A stretch of 64,000 nt of DNA from Alopecurus myosuroides. Its lineage: Eukaryota; Streptophyta; Magnoliopsida; Poales; Poaceae. The stretch spans positions 724,123,931 through 724,187,930 of the forward strand of contig CM054057.1 of NCBI GenBank assembly GCA_028641055.1. The letters run 5' to 3'. This document shows, piece by piece, positions 21,693 to 34,476 of the stretch. The position numbers were made by a program, and so were the translations under genes. The notes beneath the pieces were generated by a model. It saw nothing but the letters and a program-made list of their open reading frames with translations, did no database searches and was not told where the DNA came from. Position 1 is the stretch's first letter, and each line of letters opens with the position of its first letter.

Positions 21693-24600
21693 GGAACACG
21701 TAACCGAAAGGTAAAGCATGAGTCATATGGATGTATGATGAACATGTCGATGTTCGCCTTTGGAGCTACATCATCTCACGTGATGATCGGTTTTGGTGTA
21801 GTGAATTTGGTTTGTGTAATCACTAAAAACGACTAGAGGGGTGTTATTTTTTAGTGGGAGTTCATGTAGTAATTTTGAATTAACTTGAACTTATTTTATC
21901 ATGAACAACCAATCAAAGTGAATTTGCACAAATTGTAGAAGTAATTGGCATCCACAAACTACCTTACACTTAGATTGTTAATTGAGATATAACTGTTATG
22001 ATCTGGTAAAACCATTTAAGATTGGTACCGTATTAGTGAAATTGAAAATTCAGTCCTATTGTAGATTTTTGGTATTTCCTACCTAGCTCCATATGGTTAA
22101 TGATTGATTGATTTAGAGAGAAAATAATTCCTACTTAGCATCCAGTGTCATGCTTGCTTCCATAATACTTTATCTTCAAAAGAATTTTTGTTGATCAAGG
22201 TATTTTAGGAACTGAAAAGAATTGTTTTCAGAAACAATCAAGTGAAAGATATATTGATATCTAGGAACTTATTTGTGGCAACATGACCGAGTATAATTTA
22301 GCGTGACAATGTATGCTTATATTATTTGAATATATGCAATGATTGAAGACGCTAGGAGTTTGAATCTTCCAAAAGGTTGGGCGCTAAAATTTATCCTCTA
22401 AATTCCTTCCTTCGAGCTATAGTAGCTTAATCACAAAACTTTTATGATGGGATGGATTAAAAGTATGGGTAAAATCGTTTACCTTGCTTGAGGATTGCTA
22501 AGAGTGGAATCCGGAAGAATTCTATTAATATGGTGATATTAGTAGAACAATCAAACTCAAAGTATAACTCAATGGGTGATAGTATATGACTAACACACCA
22601 AGGAAAATGTGCTAGTACGACTAGCATCATTTGATGTTGAATGATTCTTCTGTAAAGAAAAGGGAATATTGAAAATAGAATTACAAATTGATATATGACA
22701 GAAAAGAAGATAACTGGAAAAGTCCAGCTCAGGTGTATATGCTTGATATGCAAGTTATAGATGTATTACTAGTTAACAAAGTATTTTTTGGGGTATTTTG
22801 ATACCAGATTGGTTGGTATGAATTTTCATACAAAGCAACACAATGCAAGAAATACAATGGCCTAAAAGGAACTAGTAGATGGGAAATCGATCATGACAAG
22901 AACAGAAATAAAGTGTTATTGTGTTCATCGTCGTATCGAACCAAACATTCAAGATTTATTTTAAGAACTTAATAAGTTGTTATTTTGTTCAGGTCTTTTG
23001 TGAGAACAAATGAGATTGTTCAAACTATGACCAAATTCCGTAATTGATGGATGAGTTAATATAAATCGTGTTGGTAAAGTAAACGTCTATAAGACTAAAT
23101 GCTAAACATTGAAAGACGTAAAAGAATTTCACTTAATTGTGACACCACTATTTTAGTTCATATCGGAAAGGAAAACATGAAGGAACTCCATGTTAATGGA
23201 CTTCCGGAGTCATTTTATTTTGAATGAATTGACGCTTGTGAGACCTCTTCCAAAAGGTGACTAGAATTCTATTCATAGGCCAAAGTAGAATGGACGGATA
23301 ATTTAGTGGAGATTATACATATTGATGTATATAGTCCATTATGTATAGTCCTGTGTGGTAGATTAAATTTTCCTTCATAAAATTCCGTCGATGATTTGAG
23401 TAGATATATGAGTATATCTATTTAAAGAGAATCGAGTTTGACATTTTTGAATTGGTTCAAATTATTGTTAGAATGAAGTAAAAAATAATTGTAACAAGAT
23501 AATCAAGTATTTATGATTGGATCATAAAGGATAAAGTTTGAGTTACAAGTTCAGAAAAACATCTGAGGAGTTGTAGAATTGTTCTACAACTTATATTTCT
23601 CAAATACCCCACATTAGTTTGGAGTATTAAAGAGACAAAAGCAAACCTTGTTGGACATGGTAAGTTTAATAAAATTGCCATTATAATTTAGTATTTTATA
23701 CATTAGAGACAACCGCTTTTACACTGAAAAGAGAGCCATCATGATCCGTTGAAATTGACACCATATAAGTTATGGTTTGAGTAGTGACCCGAGTTGTCTT
23801 TTTCTTAAGTTTTTGTATTCATTTCATGTGTAAAATGTTTACAACCACAATAGGATACATATATGTTTATAAGGTTATCCCAACAAATCCATTGGGTATT
23901 TCTCCTATCACCGAACCAAAAGACAAATGTTGTTTGTCATAAAAGGTTGATTTCTCGAGAAAGTAGTTCTTGCGAAACAAGTGAGTGGGAGGACATTAAA
24001 ACTCAACGAGATTAGAGAATCTTTGTTATCATGTCAAGAGTAGCACAACACTGGAAGTTGTTCCGGGATTTGCTATTTTGACCAAGTATAAGACACTACA
24101 TGTGTTGTAGATACTTCGAATGAGTTTGCAAACTGAACCACAAAAGTCCTAAAACTTTGTACTTAGACCAACTTGTGGTTTAAGAGTAAAGTGTTGTTTT
24201 GACAACAAAGGACCTGGAATTTCTAAAGGAAGCAAATGATGGGCCCTGACTTCGTAAAATTGGCTATGAGTCATTATATCCGCGATAGTATCCCTGTATG
24301 AATATCAAGTGTGTGAATTGGTAGTCCTTTCTATAGGCATGATGCCTAACGATAGCAAATGGGTATATATAGCAACAAAGACATGGAATTTACATACTTT
24401 GAAAGTTGTTCTTGCCGAAAAGATTTTTTCGACGAAATTGAAAGAGTTGACTACTAGAAGATTGTGATCTTCCGTAGTGATGCTTTAGTCTTTGCGGATA
24501 GTTCTAGAAAAAGTTGCATATTATAATATGGCAGTTGAATAACAAAACCAACTTTCCTCTCAAGGAAGTTTGATCGAGGATGTGTACTTGACACAGCCTG

Positions 24601-24700
24601 AGAGTTTTGTAAAATTTAAAAGGTTGCTGGAAAGGTATGCACACTTGAATGGTTGAAGTGAGCATAACAAAGTTGGAATCTTTACCTTAATGAAGTTATC
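21693..24700 (+). other. Element H interior with no readable gene
   Basis: About 3 kb of AT-rich sequence with no usable open frame on either strand and no recognisable domain. By position it is the leader, gag, protease and integrase part of the copia element. It may be a decayed coding region or an interior that was never coding. I see nothing else in it. Confidence 0.5.
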
Positions 24701-25480
24701 AAAAGAGTTTGATTCCATCATGAACGGTAAAGATGCTTGTAGAGTTACAAGAAATTAAGTGGGAGCGCTAAGACATATTTCTAACGCTTTATGTAGATGA
24801 CATATGGTCGATTGAAAAAAATGTATTTTAAATTAACACGGTTAAGATTTTCATATTGATGAAAGGATTAGGAGATATTAGGTATCGAAATCTATAAGAT
24901 ATTGATTAAGCGCCTGATATGGTTGAGCCAAATTACATAGATGAAATATTGAAGTAAGTCAATATCGAAATGGCAAGAAGGAGTTCTTGACACATGGAAA
25001 AGAATTGATCAATATTCAAGTGTTTTGACACATAATGAGCATCATTGAAATTGAGATTTCTAAGTCATGTGTTACATGCTATGTACACAACCAGATGAAT
25101 CATGTGCTATAAAATGTAATAGCAGGATAATTCATATGATGATTAGACAACAGTGGGAGAGATCCTTATGCCATCTTCTAGAAATGCTAAAGGATATGTT
25201 TTCCTATATAGTAATGACAAAATATATGTTTTAATATGTTACACTAATAGTCTTGTCATCTATTCAAATAAACCTATCTCAATTATAATATGTGTTGAAG
25301 GGTAGCACAATAGGATGGAAGAAAATTCCATGCTGGATTTGAATGAGTATCAAAATTAAAGTATTGTGACGGATACTACAACAAAGGCTAAGTATATCGT
25401 TGTGTTGACAATAAATAAATAGGATTATTTTGTGTCAAGGAGTTATTTATTGAACTTGGTGAATTTCCAAGAATTCTGAC
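24700..25480 (+). pseudogene. Element H reverse transcriptase and RNase H remnant
   Basis: At 24787-24800 the plus strand reads L-YVDD-I, the copia RT active site. Near 25372-25470 a phrase resembling the copia RNase H end (TKAKY, then a Glu-Leu-Gly-like run) survives. Stops and frameshifts separate the pieces. The order RT, RNase H, polypurine tract, LTR is correct for copia. Confidence 0.55.
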
Positions 25481-25748
25481 ACTATGAAGCTACATTTTCA
25501 CAATGTTAGTAACATTGGTTTAAGCTGGGGAATTAAGGTCTCACCAGTTGACAAAATATATACAAATCCATCTCATTAGAGATTGAGTGATGCGTGTAGA
25601 CGCAAAGAACATGCAAATACAATAGGACCTGAACAGTTCAGATCTTTTGATGAAGTTTACAATATGCAAAGCATGGTAATAACATAGGAACGTCATATGT
25701 GTTAAGTGCTTACATACTAGATTATTGACTCTAGTGCAAGTGGGAGAC

Positions 25749-27360
25749 TGAAGGGAATATGCCTGAAAGGCAATAATAAAGTGGTTATTATTTTATTCCT
25801 TGTTTATGATGAATGTTTATTTCTCATCATAGAATTGTATTAACCGGAAACGTTGATACATGTGTGTTTCATAAACAAACAATCGTTCCTAGTAAAGCCC
25901 CTCTTTTAACTAGCTCGTTGATTAATAGATGATCAAGGTTTCCTGATCATGAACATTGGATGTTAATAACGAGGTCATGTCATTAGGAGAATGATGTGAT
26001 GAACATAAACCCAAACTAAGTATAACAATATGATCAAGTCATTTAGTTTATGTTATTATGTCTTACATACGAAGTAACTTCATTCCTTAGACCATGAGAT
26101 CATGTCAATCACTAATGTCGGAAGGGTGCTTTTATGTCATCAAACGCCACGCCGTAACAGGGTGACTATAAAGGTGCCATTGGGTATTCGGAAAGTGTTA
26201 GTTGAGGCTCATGGATCAAGAGTGGGATTTTTCCATCGAGGTGACGGAGATATATACTCTGGGCCCTCTCGGTGATATCACATTGACACCGCTTGCAAGC
26301 ACGTGACTAGGCCACAAGGATGTCATATCACGGAACGAGTAAAAGAGTACTTGTCGGTAACGAGATCGAACTAGTTATGGTTTATACCAATGATCGGATC
26401 TCGGACAATTAAAATATCGTGAGACAAAGGGAATAGTTACGACGTTGATGGTTCACACGATCACAAGAGTCATCGTTCAATATATAGGAGTCATCACGGA
26501 TCTCTAGATCTCGCTATTGATTATTGATCGGAGAGGTTTCTCGACCATGTCTATGTTATTCGCGAACCGTAGGGTGACACACTTAAGGTTCGATGACACA
26601 TTTGAGAGGATACGGAATATCAGACAAAAGTTTGGACAGGACCGAAATTGTTTCGGGGAATATTCAAATAGTCACTGAAATTGTTTTGGGGAATATTGAA
26701 ATAGTTCAAGGTGGTATATGTTAATGTTTGATTAACAAATAGTTCATGGGGGTAAGTGCTAATGTTTGTTAATAGGATTAAAAAATATTAAAATAAATAA
26801 ATGAAATTGTTTTATTTATTTATTAAATAAAACCCTTGGAATTTTGAGTGGGAATTGACAAGTGAATGAGTGGGTTGAGTGGAGACTCCACCCACTTGAT
26901 GAGGGGAGAGGTGGAGGCACCAAAAAAATTCGTGGCTGCCTCCCCCTCTTATATAAAGAGGGGTTGGACCTCCCTCTCCCCACACACTTGGTGTCATCTC
27001 CACCTCCCTCCTCCCGCTGCTCCACCTCATGTTCATGCGCTTGGCGCAGCCCTGAACGAAGTTTTCTCCACCACACCATGCTGTCGTGCTGCTGGAGTTC
27101 TGAGGGATCCTCTACTTCCGCTGCCCCGCTGGATCGAGGGAACGGAGGTCATCACCAAGCCGTACGTGTGACCGATCACGGATACACCGCCGGATTGCGG
27201 TGCACATCTTCTCGCTCTCGGGATTGTTGTGAGTACGACTACGCCAACAACGAGATTCGATCTCGTAACGCTTAGAGTCTTCGAGGGTATGTTTTCTTAA
27301 GTCTCTCTTGGCTCGTTGTTTTCATCTCCTAGATTAGATCTTGGCCTTTTAGGTGTGTCT
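25749..27360 (+). repeat. Element H 3' LTR, first part
   Basis: Starts TGAAGGGAATATGCC after the polypurine tract. A TATATAAAGAGG box at about 26949 is followed by a CT-rich and then coding-like GC stretch, typical of the copia U5. Element G interrupts at 27360; the last 46 bp are at 33832-33877 and end in TTCA. Total about 1.66 kb. The open frames at 26862-27275 lie within this leader and are not called genes. Confidence 0.75.
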
Positions 27361-28725
27361 TGATGTCTACGCACGCTTCTATTCTTGTAGACAGTGTTAG
27401 GCCTCCAAGTGCAGAGGTTTGTAGAACAGCAGCAAGTTTCCCTTAAGTGGATCACCCAAGGTTTATTGAACTCGGGGATGTAGATGTCAAAGATATATCT
27501 CTCAAGCAATCCTGCAATTAAGATACAAGAAGTCTCTTGTGTCCCCAACACACCCAATATACTTGTCAGGTATATAGGTGCACTAGTTCGGCGAAGAGAT
27601 AGTGAAATGCGAGTAATATGGATTGTTATAAGTAATAATAGAAATCTGAAATAAATATGTCAGCAATCAAACATGTAGCAGAACAGGCGGAAAACGGTGT
27701 TTCAATGCTTGGAAACAACGCCTAGGGATCCTACTTTCACTACTGGACACTCTCAACAATGATCACATAATTGAATAACTAAATATCTTCTCTTCACTAT
27801 GCTACTCTTAACCCTCTCCGGTTGGATAACAAAGACTAATCATTGCGTAGGAATGCAAAAAGCATTCCTTAAAGTAAGCATTCTCATGTCTAGTTAACCC
27901 CACGTTGTCACTATGAGCGCCCTAGAAGGTACTAGACAAACACCACAATTCATAGAGGAGACACACACGATGTGCACACTGTCACCTTCACACCGCAGGA
28001 CAAGGTGACTCCAAAGTTCATATTAATAAAACACTTGAGTAGCACAAGATCAAGAGTAACATCTACTTATTCAACCAGATTACAAAGCTCACGATCACAT
28101 ATAGGTCACACCATGGGAGAGAGAGATGAACCACATAGCTACGGGTAGAGCCCTCAGCCTCGGGGGAGAACTACTCCCTCCTCGTCATAGGAGACAGCAA
28201 CGGTGATGGAGATGTCGGTGGAGTCGATGGCGATGGTTCCGGGGGCACTTCCCCGTCCCGACATGGTTGTTTAACAAAGATCTGTCCCCCGAAACTTGTC
28301 ATCGGCGGCGGAGCTACAGATGTATTTTACGGAAAAGGTCGATTCTTCTAGGTTTTCCCCTAGGGGAGTATAAATAGGTGAAAGGGCGATGCCGGGGGGT
28401 GGCCAGGGGGCACGGCCACCAGGTGGCTGGCCACGCCACCCTATGGTGTGGCCACCCTGTGGCCCCCCTCCGGGGCTCTTCGGGACTTCTGGATGCTTCC
28501 GGGACTTCTAAGACTTCTAGCTTTCGAATCTTCCAATTCCGAGAATATTTCCAGTACAACTTTTCTGAAACTAAAAACAGCAGAAAACAGGAACTGGCTC
28601 TGTGGCATCTGGTCAATTGGTTAGTCCCGGGATATCGATAAAATGACATAAAGTGTAAGGAAAACATGTGGGAAACAAAAACAACATGGAACATTAGAAA
28701 TTAAGGATACGTTTATGACGTGTCA
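27361..28725 (-). repeat. Element G 3' LTR
   Basis: Left end TGATGTCTACGCACG, right end GACGTGTCA. One base differs from the usual GACGTATCA, breaking the terminal palindrome seen in the other copies. A TATTTATA box lies on the minus strand near 28370. Confidence 0.85.
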
Positions 28726-31544
28726 AGCATCCCCAAGCTTAGTTCCTACTCGTCCTCGAGTAGGTAAACGATAAAACAAAATAATTTCTGAGATGACATG
28801 CTACCACACAATCTTGATCATAATATGTAAAAGCATATGTAAGCTGAGATCATAGAATTTTAACACAAACATGATAAACAGAACTTTAATAATAAAGCAT
28901 AGCAATCACATTGCATCATGAGAAGTATCTCAAATAAAAGGTCATGAATAACAATGCAAAGAAAGATATATGTTTGTTTCAAGTTTAGAGAAAGCATGGC
29001 AAAGTTATATTTCGCTAGTCCTTAAGGGTGAGGCAAAACATAAATGCCAGGACACCTTCAAAGTTCATGAGGAAGACTAGAACAAATATTTTGAGAACAA
29101 GTAATAACACATCATGAATCAATTAATAATGTTTCTGGGACAAATGCACATAAAACTCAGAATGGCAAAAATGCTCTCTCAACTGTGCATAAAGTTGGAA
29201 GATGAAGACTCAACATAAAAGTAAAAAAAAAGGCCCTTCACAAAGGGAAGCAGGGATCACTCATGTGCTCGAAATTTTTATTTTATTAAACAAAGATATT
29301 AAAAGTTTGACACTCCCCCCATCTATCTTTCACAAACCATGGCTAACCGAATCCTCGGGTGCCTGCCAACAATCACATACCATGGAGGAGTGTCTATATT
29401 TTGGGAGATGTATGCTAATGTCAACGAATGGTAAACATAAAATACAGTACGTCACAAGCCAACTGGATTCACAAGAGCGGCTCCCATATGAAGGACGCAT
29501 CTGGGTAGAAGGTCATCCCTCTTTCTCTTTTGTTTACACAATTATGCTTTGACTGATAAATCAGGGGCAAAAATAGTGAAGAGATTTTGTGAGTATTAAT
29601 CTGGGGCTGGGCACCCCGCTGCCAGCTCTTCTGTCATTTGGATAAGAGGATGAACCCAGTAGTCCAGGGTGTGAAATCCAATCAACAAGTGAGATAAAAA
29701 TTCTCTATTTACGTACTCATGAGCAAAAACATGAACATAAAGCAGGAGTAATTTTGAAGGTTTTAAAGGTAACACGTGAGCAATTTACTTGGAGTGGCAG
29801 TTAAATACCACATGTAGGTAGGTATGGTGGACACAATGGGAAAAATTGGTTTTAGGGAGTTGGATGCACGAGTAGAGCTACTCAGTACAGGTGGAGGCTA
29901 GCAAAAGACTGGGAGCGACAAATTAAGAGAGCATAAGAGCCATAATCATGCATAGCGACATAAACATCATTAATTAAAGCATAATCGGCATCACAAGTTC
30001 AAAAACTAAATGATCATAGAGGATATTAGTGACTGGTTCATAGTCATAAACATGGTGTGATCATGCGCCAAGTCAACCAAATAAAACATTCGAAAGAGAA
30101 TACCATAAATTTATGCTTCAACATGACAAGAACAACTCATAAATCTTTCGATGGCACATTAAACACTCTCAGCTAATTGAGGCTAATCATGCTACTCACG
30201 AACCACAAGGCTTTAAAATTAAAATAACATCTATCATGATATGAAAAAGTTCTAGCCACAGTCTATACAAGCTTCTACTAGCACCATTAAAAATTCTACT
30301 TCAAGCAGCAGTTTCTTTTTCCAACAAGAACCATACAAGATATGTTTTAACAAAAATAATCTACATGATACAGCAATAAAATATGAGAGTACTCACATAA
30401 AACTACTAAAACTAAAATCTCTGAATAAGAGATGCATGAAAACAAGGGCTAAACGCAGTACTAGCAAAAAGTGAACACTCACAGAACAATAAGAATGAAA
30501 ACTAGAGTGTTCTAATAAATAAAAATGGAGCGTATCTCTCTCCCACACAAGTATGATAAGATCAAACCATAAACTACATCAAAGAAAAATAAACAAACTG
30601 AAAGCAAAAAATAAAATATGCTCCAAGTAAAGCACGGAAGATGTGACCGAATAAAAATATAGTTTCACTAGAAGTGACCTGATAATTTGTCGATGAAGAA
30701 GGGGATCCCTTGGGCATCCCCAAGCTTATACGCTTGAGTCTTCTTGGAATTTGCTGGGATGTACCACTGGGGCATCCCCATTCTTATTCTCTTCACTCTT
30801 CTTGATCACGTCATATCATCCTCTTCTCTTGACCCTTGAAAACTTCCTTCACACCAAACTATTCACAATCTTCATTAGCAACGTTAGTGCAATCGAAATA
30901 ATAAATTCAAATGGTTCAGTTTAAACACAAGCCTAAGACTCATAAACACATTAGATACTATCACAACTTCTTTTAAAACTCTTTTTCTCAGAAGAACACC
31001 AAAAGAAAGAGATTAAGATCCAAATGCAATTATTCGCAGAAATCTGTCAAAACAGGGCAGCAGGTAAAGATAATTTTTTTCGAAAATCTTATTTTTCTTA
31101 AATCAAAAAGTGTTAAACTAAGAAAAGTTGCATATATAGCCCAGTATGACGCACAAAAAACTCAGGTCATTTTGAATTTTCTATGATTTTATACGATTTT
31201 AACAGTGGACATCAGAAATCTGTTTCCTGCGCAGAAATCCGAAAATGTAGTCTAAACTTTCCACTAGAGGCTTTACTTGGATCAACTAATACATGAAAAT
31301 AAAGATACAAAGGAGTTTCTACAGAAGTATACAACCCTTGACTCAAAGAAAAAAGAGAAAAACAATGAAAAAATAAAAACATGGGTTATCTCCCAAGAAG
31401 AGTTTTTCTTTAAAGCCTTTTAGCTAGGAATGATAATTTGAGAAGATGCTCACATGAGAAATATGAATTGAAGCAAAAGAGAGCATAAAGAAGCAAATTT
31501 AAAACAAATTGAAGTCTAACCCACTTCCTATGAAAAAGAATCTT
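28726..31544 (-). other. Element G non-coding 3' interior
   Basis: AT-rich interior with no gene, from the ORF to the 3' LTR. It has the phrase GCATCCCCAAGCTT next to the LTR (28727) and again at 30713, with a weaker copy at 30769; on the element's strand these are purine tracts. The block 29200-29830 is shared with C, D and F. Confidence 0.7.
29200..29830 (-). repeat. Shared 3' block, copy in element G
   Basis: Closely matches 34970-35560 (D), 40125-40760 (C) and 63470-64000 (F). On the element strand one frame reads PFVDISIHLPKYRHSS then PEDSVSHGL before a stop, matching the frame in C. Confidence 0.75.
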
Positions 31545-32191
31545 TTAGAAAAACAAGTCAACGAAGCACAAAGTGACTAGCATAGGGAGACAAAAGAAGT
31601 GCAACTTCAGAAATTTCAACATAAAGAGGGGAAACTTCATATTGTTGAGATGCATAAAACCATGTTTTCCTCCCTCATAGTAACTTTCAGTAGCATCATG
31701 AATAAAATTAACAATATAGCTATCACATAAAACATTCTTATCATGAGCCACATGCATAAAAGAATTAATACTCTCCACATAAACATAGTCATTCTTATTA
31801 ATAGTAGTGGGAGCAAATTCAACAAAATAGCTATCATTATTATTATCATCACCATAATCATTAAATATAGGAGGAAATATTCTAATAATAATAATTATTT
31901 TTTCTCAATAGTAGGTGGACTGAAAATATCATATTCATCATTGTAAACAGGTGGAACTAGAATGCCACAATCATTATAATCATCATATATTGGAGGCAAG
32001 GTATCATCAAAGAAAATTTTCTCCTCAAAACTTGGGGGACTAAAAAGATCATATTCATATAAACTAGCTTCCCCAAGTTTAGACTTTTCCATAGCGTTAG
32101 CAATAATGGTGTTTAAAGAGTTCATACCAATAACATTTCCACCAGCATGCAAATAAAGCTCCATACGTTTTTTAATTTTCTCTTCAAACAC
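31545..32191 (-). pseudogene. Element G small ORF of unknown function, frameshifted
   Basis: Two open pieces on the element strand. The first (to 31895) reads ELYLHAGGNVIGMNSL then repeats of an acidic, aromatic phrase (LFSPPSFEEK, IFSPPTIEK). After a frame change near 31870 the second reads MHVAHDKNVLCDSYIVNFIH, a Lys-rich stretch and a hydrophobic end (FCLPMLVTLCFVDLFF) that could be a membrane anchor. From memory similar proteins are frequent in wheat Sabrina-type elements. It stands where gag should be. No function is known to me. Confidence 0.5.
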
Positions 32192-32402
32192 TTCATGTCC
32201 TAACTCAAGATAAAGATTACAAAAGCTCTCTCATATTTTTGTTGTTTTCCATTAATTCTAACTAGTGAATATAAAAACAAGGAATAAGTAAAAATAAGCC
32301 TAACTAGTGAAAACAAGAAACAAAAAGATATAATTGCATAATCTAAAGGAAATAAGTTCGAGCACTCACACCCGAAGATGTGAGAATCTTTTACCTTACC
32401 TA

Positions 32403-32418
32403 CCCGGCAACAGCGCCA
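32403..32418 (-). other. Element G primer binding site (tRNA-Asp type)
   Basis: The minus strand reads TGGCGCTGTTGCCGGG, one mismatch from the tRNA-Asp 3' end. Confidence 0.8.
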
Positions 32419-32427
32419 GAAAAAGAG

Positions 32428-33831
32428 CTAGTTTCCAAGTGCAGAGGTTTGTACGCTTCTATTCTTGTAGACAGTGTTGGGCCTCCAAGTGCAGAGGTTT
32501 GTAGAACAGCAGCTAGTTTCCCTTAAGTGGATCACCCAAGGTTTATCGAACTCAGGTAGGTAGAGGTCAAAGATATCCCTCTCAAGAAACCCTGCAATTA
32601 AGATACAAGAAGTCTCTTGTGTCCCCAACACACCCAATATACTTGTCAGGTATATAGGTGCACTAGTTCGGAGAAGAGATAGTGAAATGCGAGTAATATG
32701 GATGATTATAAGTAATAATAGCAATTTGAAATAAATATGGCAGCAAGCAAACATGTAGCAGAACAGGCGGAAAACGGTGTTTCAATGCTTGGAAACAAGG
32801 CCTGGGGATCCTACTTTCACTAGTGGACACTCTCAATAATGGTCACATAATTGAATAACTAAATATCTTCTCTTCACTATGCTACTCTTAACCCTCTCCG
32901 GTTGGATAACAAACATTAATCATTGCATAGGGCTACAAAAAGCATTCCTTAAAGTAAGCATTCCCATGTCTAGTTAACCCCATGCAGTCACTATGAGCGC
33001 CCTAGAAGGTACTAGAGAAACACCACAATTCATAGGGGAGACACACACGATGTGCACACTGTCACCTTCACACCGCGGGACAAGGTGACTCCAAAGTTCA
33101 TATTAATAAAACACTTGAGTAGCACAATATGAAGAGTAACATCTACTTATTCAACTAGATTACAAAGCTCCTGATCACATATAGGTCACACCATGGGAGA
33201 GAGAGAGATGAACCACAAAGCTACCGGTAGAGCCCTCAGCCTCGGGGGAGAACTACTCCCTCCTCATCATAGAAGATAGCAACGGCGATGGAGATGTCAG
33301 TGGAGTCGATGGAGATGGTTCCGGGGGCACTTCCCCGTCCCGGCAGGATGACAGAACAGAGATCTGTCCCCCGAAACTTGTCGGCAGCGGCGCTGGAGCT
33401 ACGAATGTATTTTGTGGAAAAGGCCGTTTATTCTAGGGTTTTCCCTCGGGGTAGTATAAATAGGAAAAAGGGCGATGCCGGGGGGTCGCCAGGGGGCCCA
33501 CACCCCTAGGTGGCGCCACCAGGGGGCTGGCCGTGCCACCCTACGGTGTGGCCACCCTGTAGCCCCCCTCCGGGGCTCTTCGGGTCTTCTGGATGCTTCC
33601 GGGACTTCTAAGACTTCTGGCTTTCGAATCGTCCAATTCCGAGAATATTTCCAGAACAACTTTTCTGAAACTAAAAACAACATAAAACAGGTAATGGCTC
33701 TGTGGCACCTTGTCAATAGGTTAGTCCCGGTAAATCGATAAAAATAACATAAAGTGTAAGGAAAACATGTGGGAAACAACATGAAAACAACATGGAACAT
33801 CCGAAATTAAGGATACGTTTATGACGTATCA
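32428..33831 (-). repeat. Element G 5' LTR with altered inner end
   Basis: Matches the left LTR from ACGCTTCTATTCTTG on and ends GACGTATCA. Its inner tip should read TGATGTCTACGC; instead it has TTTCCAAGTGCAGAGGTTTG, a copy of a phrase 46 bp further in (32482-32502). Confidence 0.8.
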
Positions 33832-33877
33832 TCACTCGCGTACGATTTTTTTTGTTTTCTATGCAATGAACTCTTCA
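33832..33877 (+). repeat. Element H 3' LTR, last 46 bp
   Basis: TCACTCGCGTACG, a T-run, TTGTTTTCTATGCAATG, then CTCTTCA. This is the usual end of copia LTRs of the grass type; it resumes H after the G insertion and abuts D's LTR. Confidence 0.7.
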
Positions 33878-34476
33878 AGAACAACCATCTAGCTACTCCT
33901 ATGGACCCATAGTCTAGGAATGAACTAGTCACGCATCACTTCTAAGGAGGGAATGGTGGTGTAGACCCCTCCAGTGATGATTTCCCCCTCCGGCAGGGTG
34001 CCGGGGAGAGCTCCAAACCCTCCAATCTCGGGATGACGGTGACGGCGGCCTAGGGTGTTTCTCGGGTAATAGTGGGATCATTTATGTTTTACGTCTCGGG
34101 GGGATTATATAGGCGAAAGGGCAAAGGCGGTGGAGGCCTGGGGCCCCACACCACCCCCTGGCGCGGCCAAGGGGAGTGCGCCACCTTATGGTGTGGGCCC
34201 CCTAAGGACCCTCTACTTGTCTCTTTGGGACTCCATGGAACCTCCGGGATTTCTAACACTTCCGGGCTTCAAATTTTCCAATTCCGAGAATATTTCCAGA
34301 ACAACTTTTTTGAAACTAAAAACAACATAAAACAGGGAACTGGCTATGTGGCATCTTGTCAATAGGTTAGTCCGGAAAATCGATAAAAATGACATGAAGT
34401 GTATAGCAAACATGTGGGAAACAATAAGAAAACAACATGGAACATTAGAAATTAAGGATACGTTTATGACGTATCA
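33878..34476 (-). repeat. Element D 3' LTR fragment
   Basis: Starts (minus) TGATACGTCATAAACG at 34476 and matches the 61458-63012 LTR. A TATATAA box is at 34105-34111. Its far part was displaced by element H, whose tail ends at 33877. Confidence 0.85.

Larger units (their letters stand above)
27361..33831 (-). mobile_element. Element G: non-autonomous Athila-type element (Sabrina-like), no gag-pol
   Basis: Two LTRs (27361-28725 and about 32428-33831), a tRNA-Asp primer site at 32403-32418, one small broken ORF and about 2.7 kb of non-coding 3' interior. No gag, protease, RT or integrase is present. Over about 370 bp read side by side the LTRs differ at about 6% of positions, roughly 2 million years at 1.3e-8 per site per year. 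The flanks (TGTCT and TCACT) are not a matching target-site duplication. It splits the 3' LTR of H. Confidence 0.85.
21605..33877 (+). mobile_element. Element H: old Ty1-copia-type retrotransposon, 5' end off window
   Basis: Plus-strand element seen as interior 21605-25748, a polypurine tract (AGTGGGAGAC) up to 25748, and a 3' LTR from 25749 to 27360 that continues at 33832-33877 after element G. Its 5' end lies beyond element I, off window. The YVDD box, an RNase H remnant and the LTR start TGAAGGGAATATGCC support copia. No open frame over 100 codons remains in the interior. It lies in element D's 3' LTR, which resumes at 33878. Confidence 0.75.

Noticed and set aside
22457..22753. 98-codon minus-strand frame with a hydrophobic start in element H
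   Set aside because: Isolated in AT-rich decayed sequence, opposite strand to H, no start context or similarity.
26862..27275. 137-codon plus-strand frame in element H's LTR
   Set aside because: It lies in the GC-rich leader part of the LTR, overlaps frames on both strands, and has no domain.
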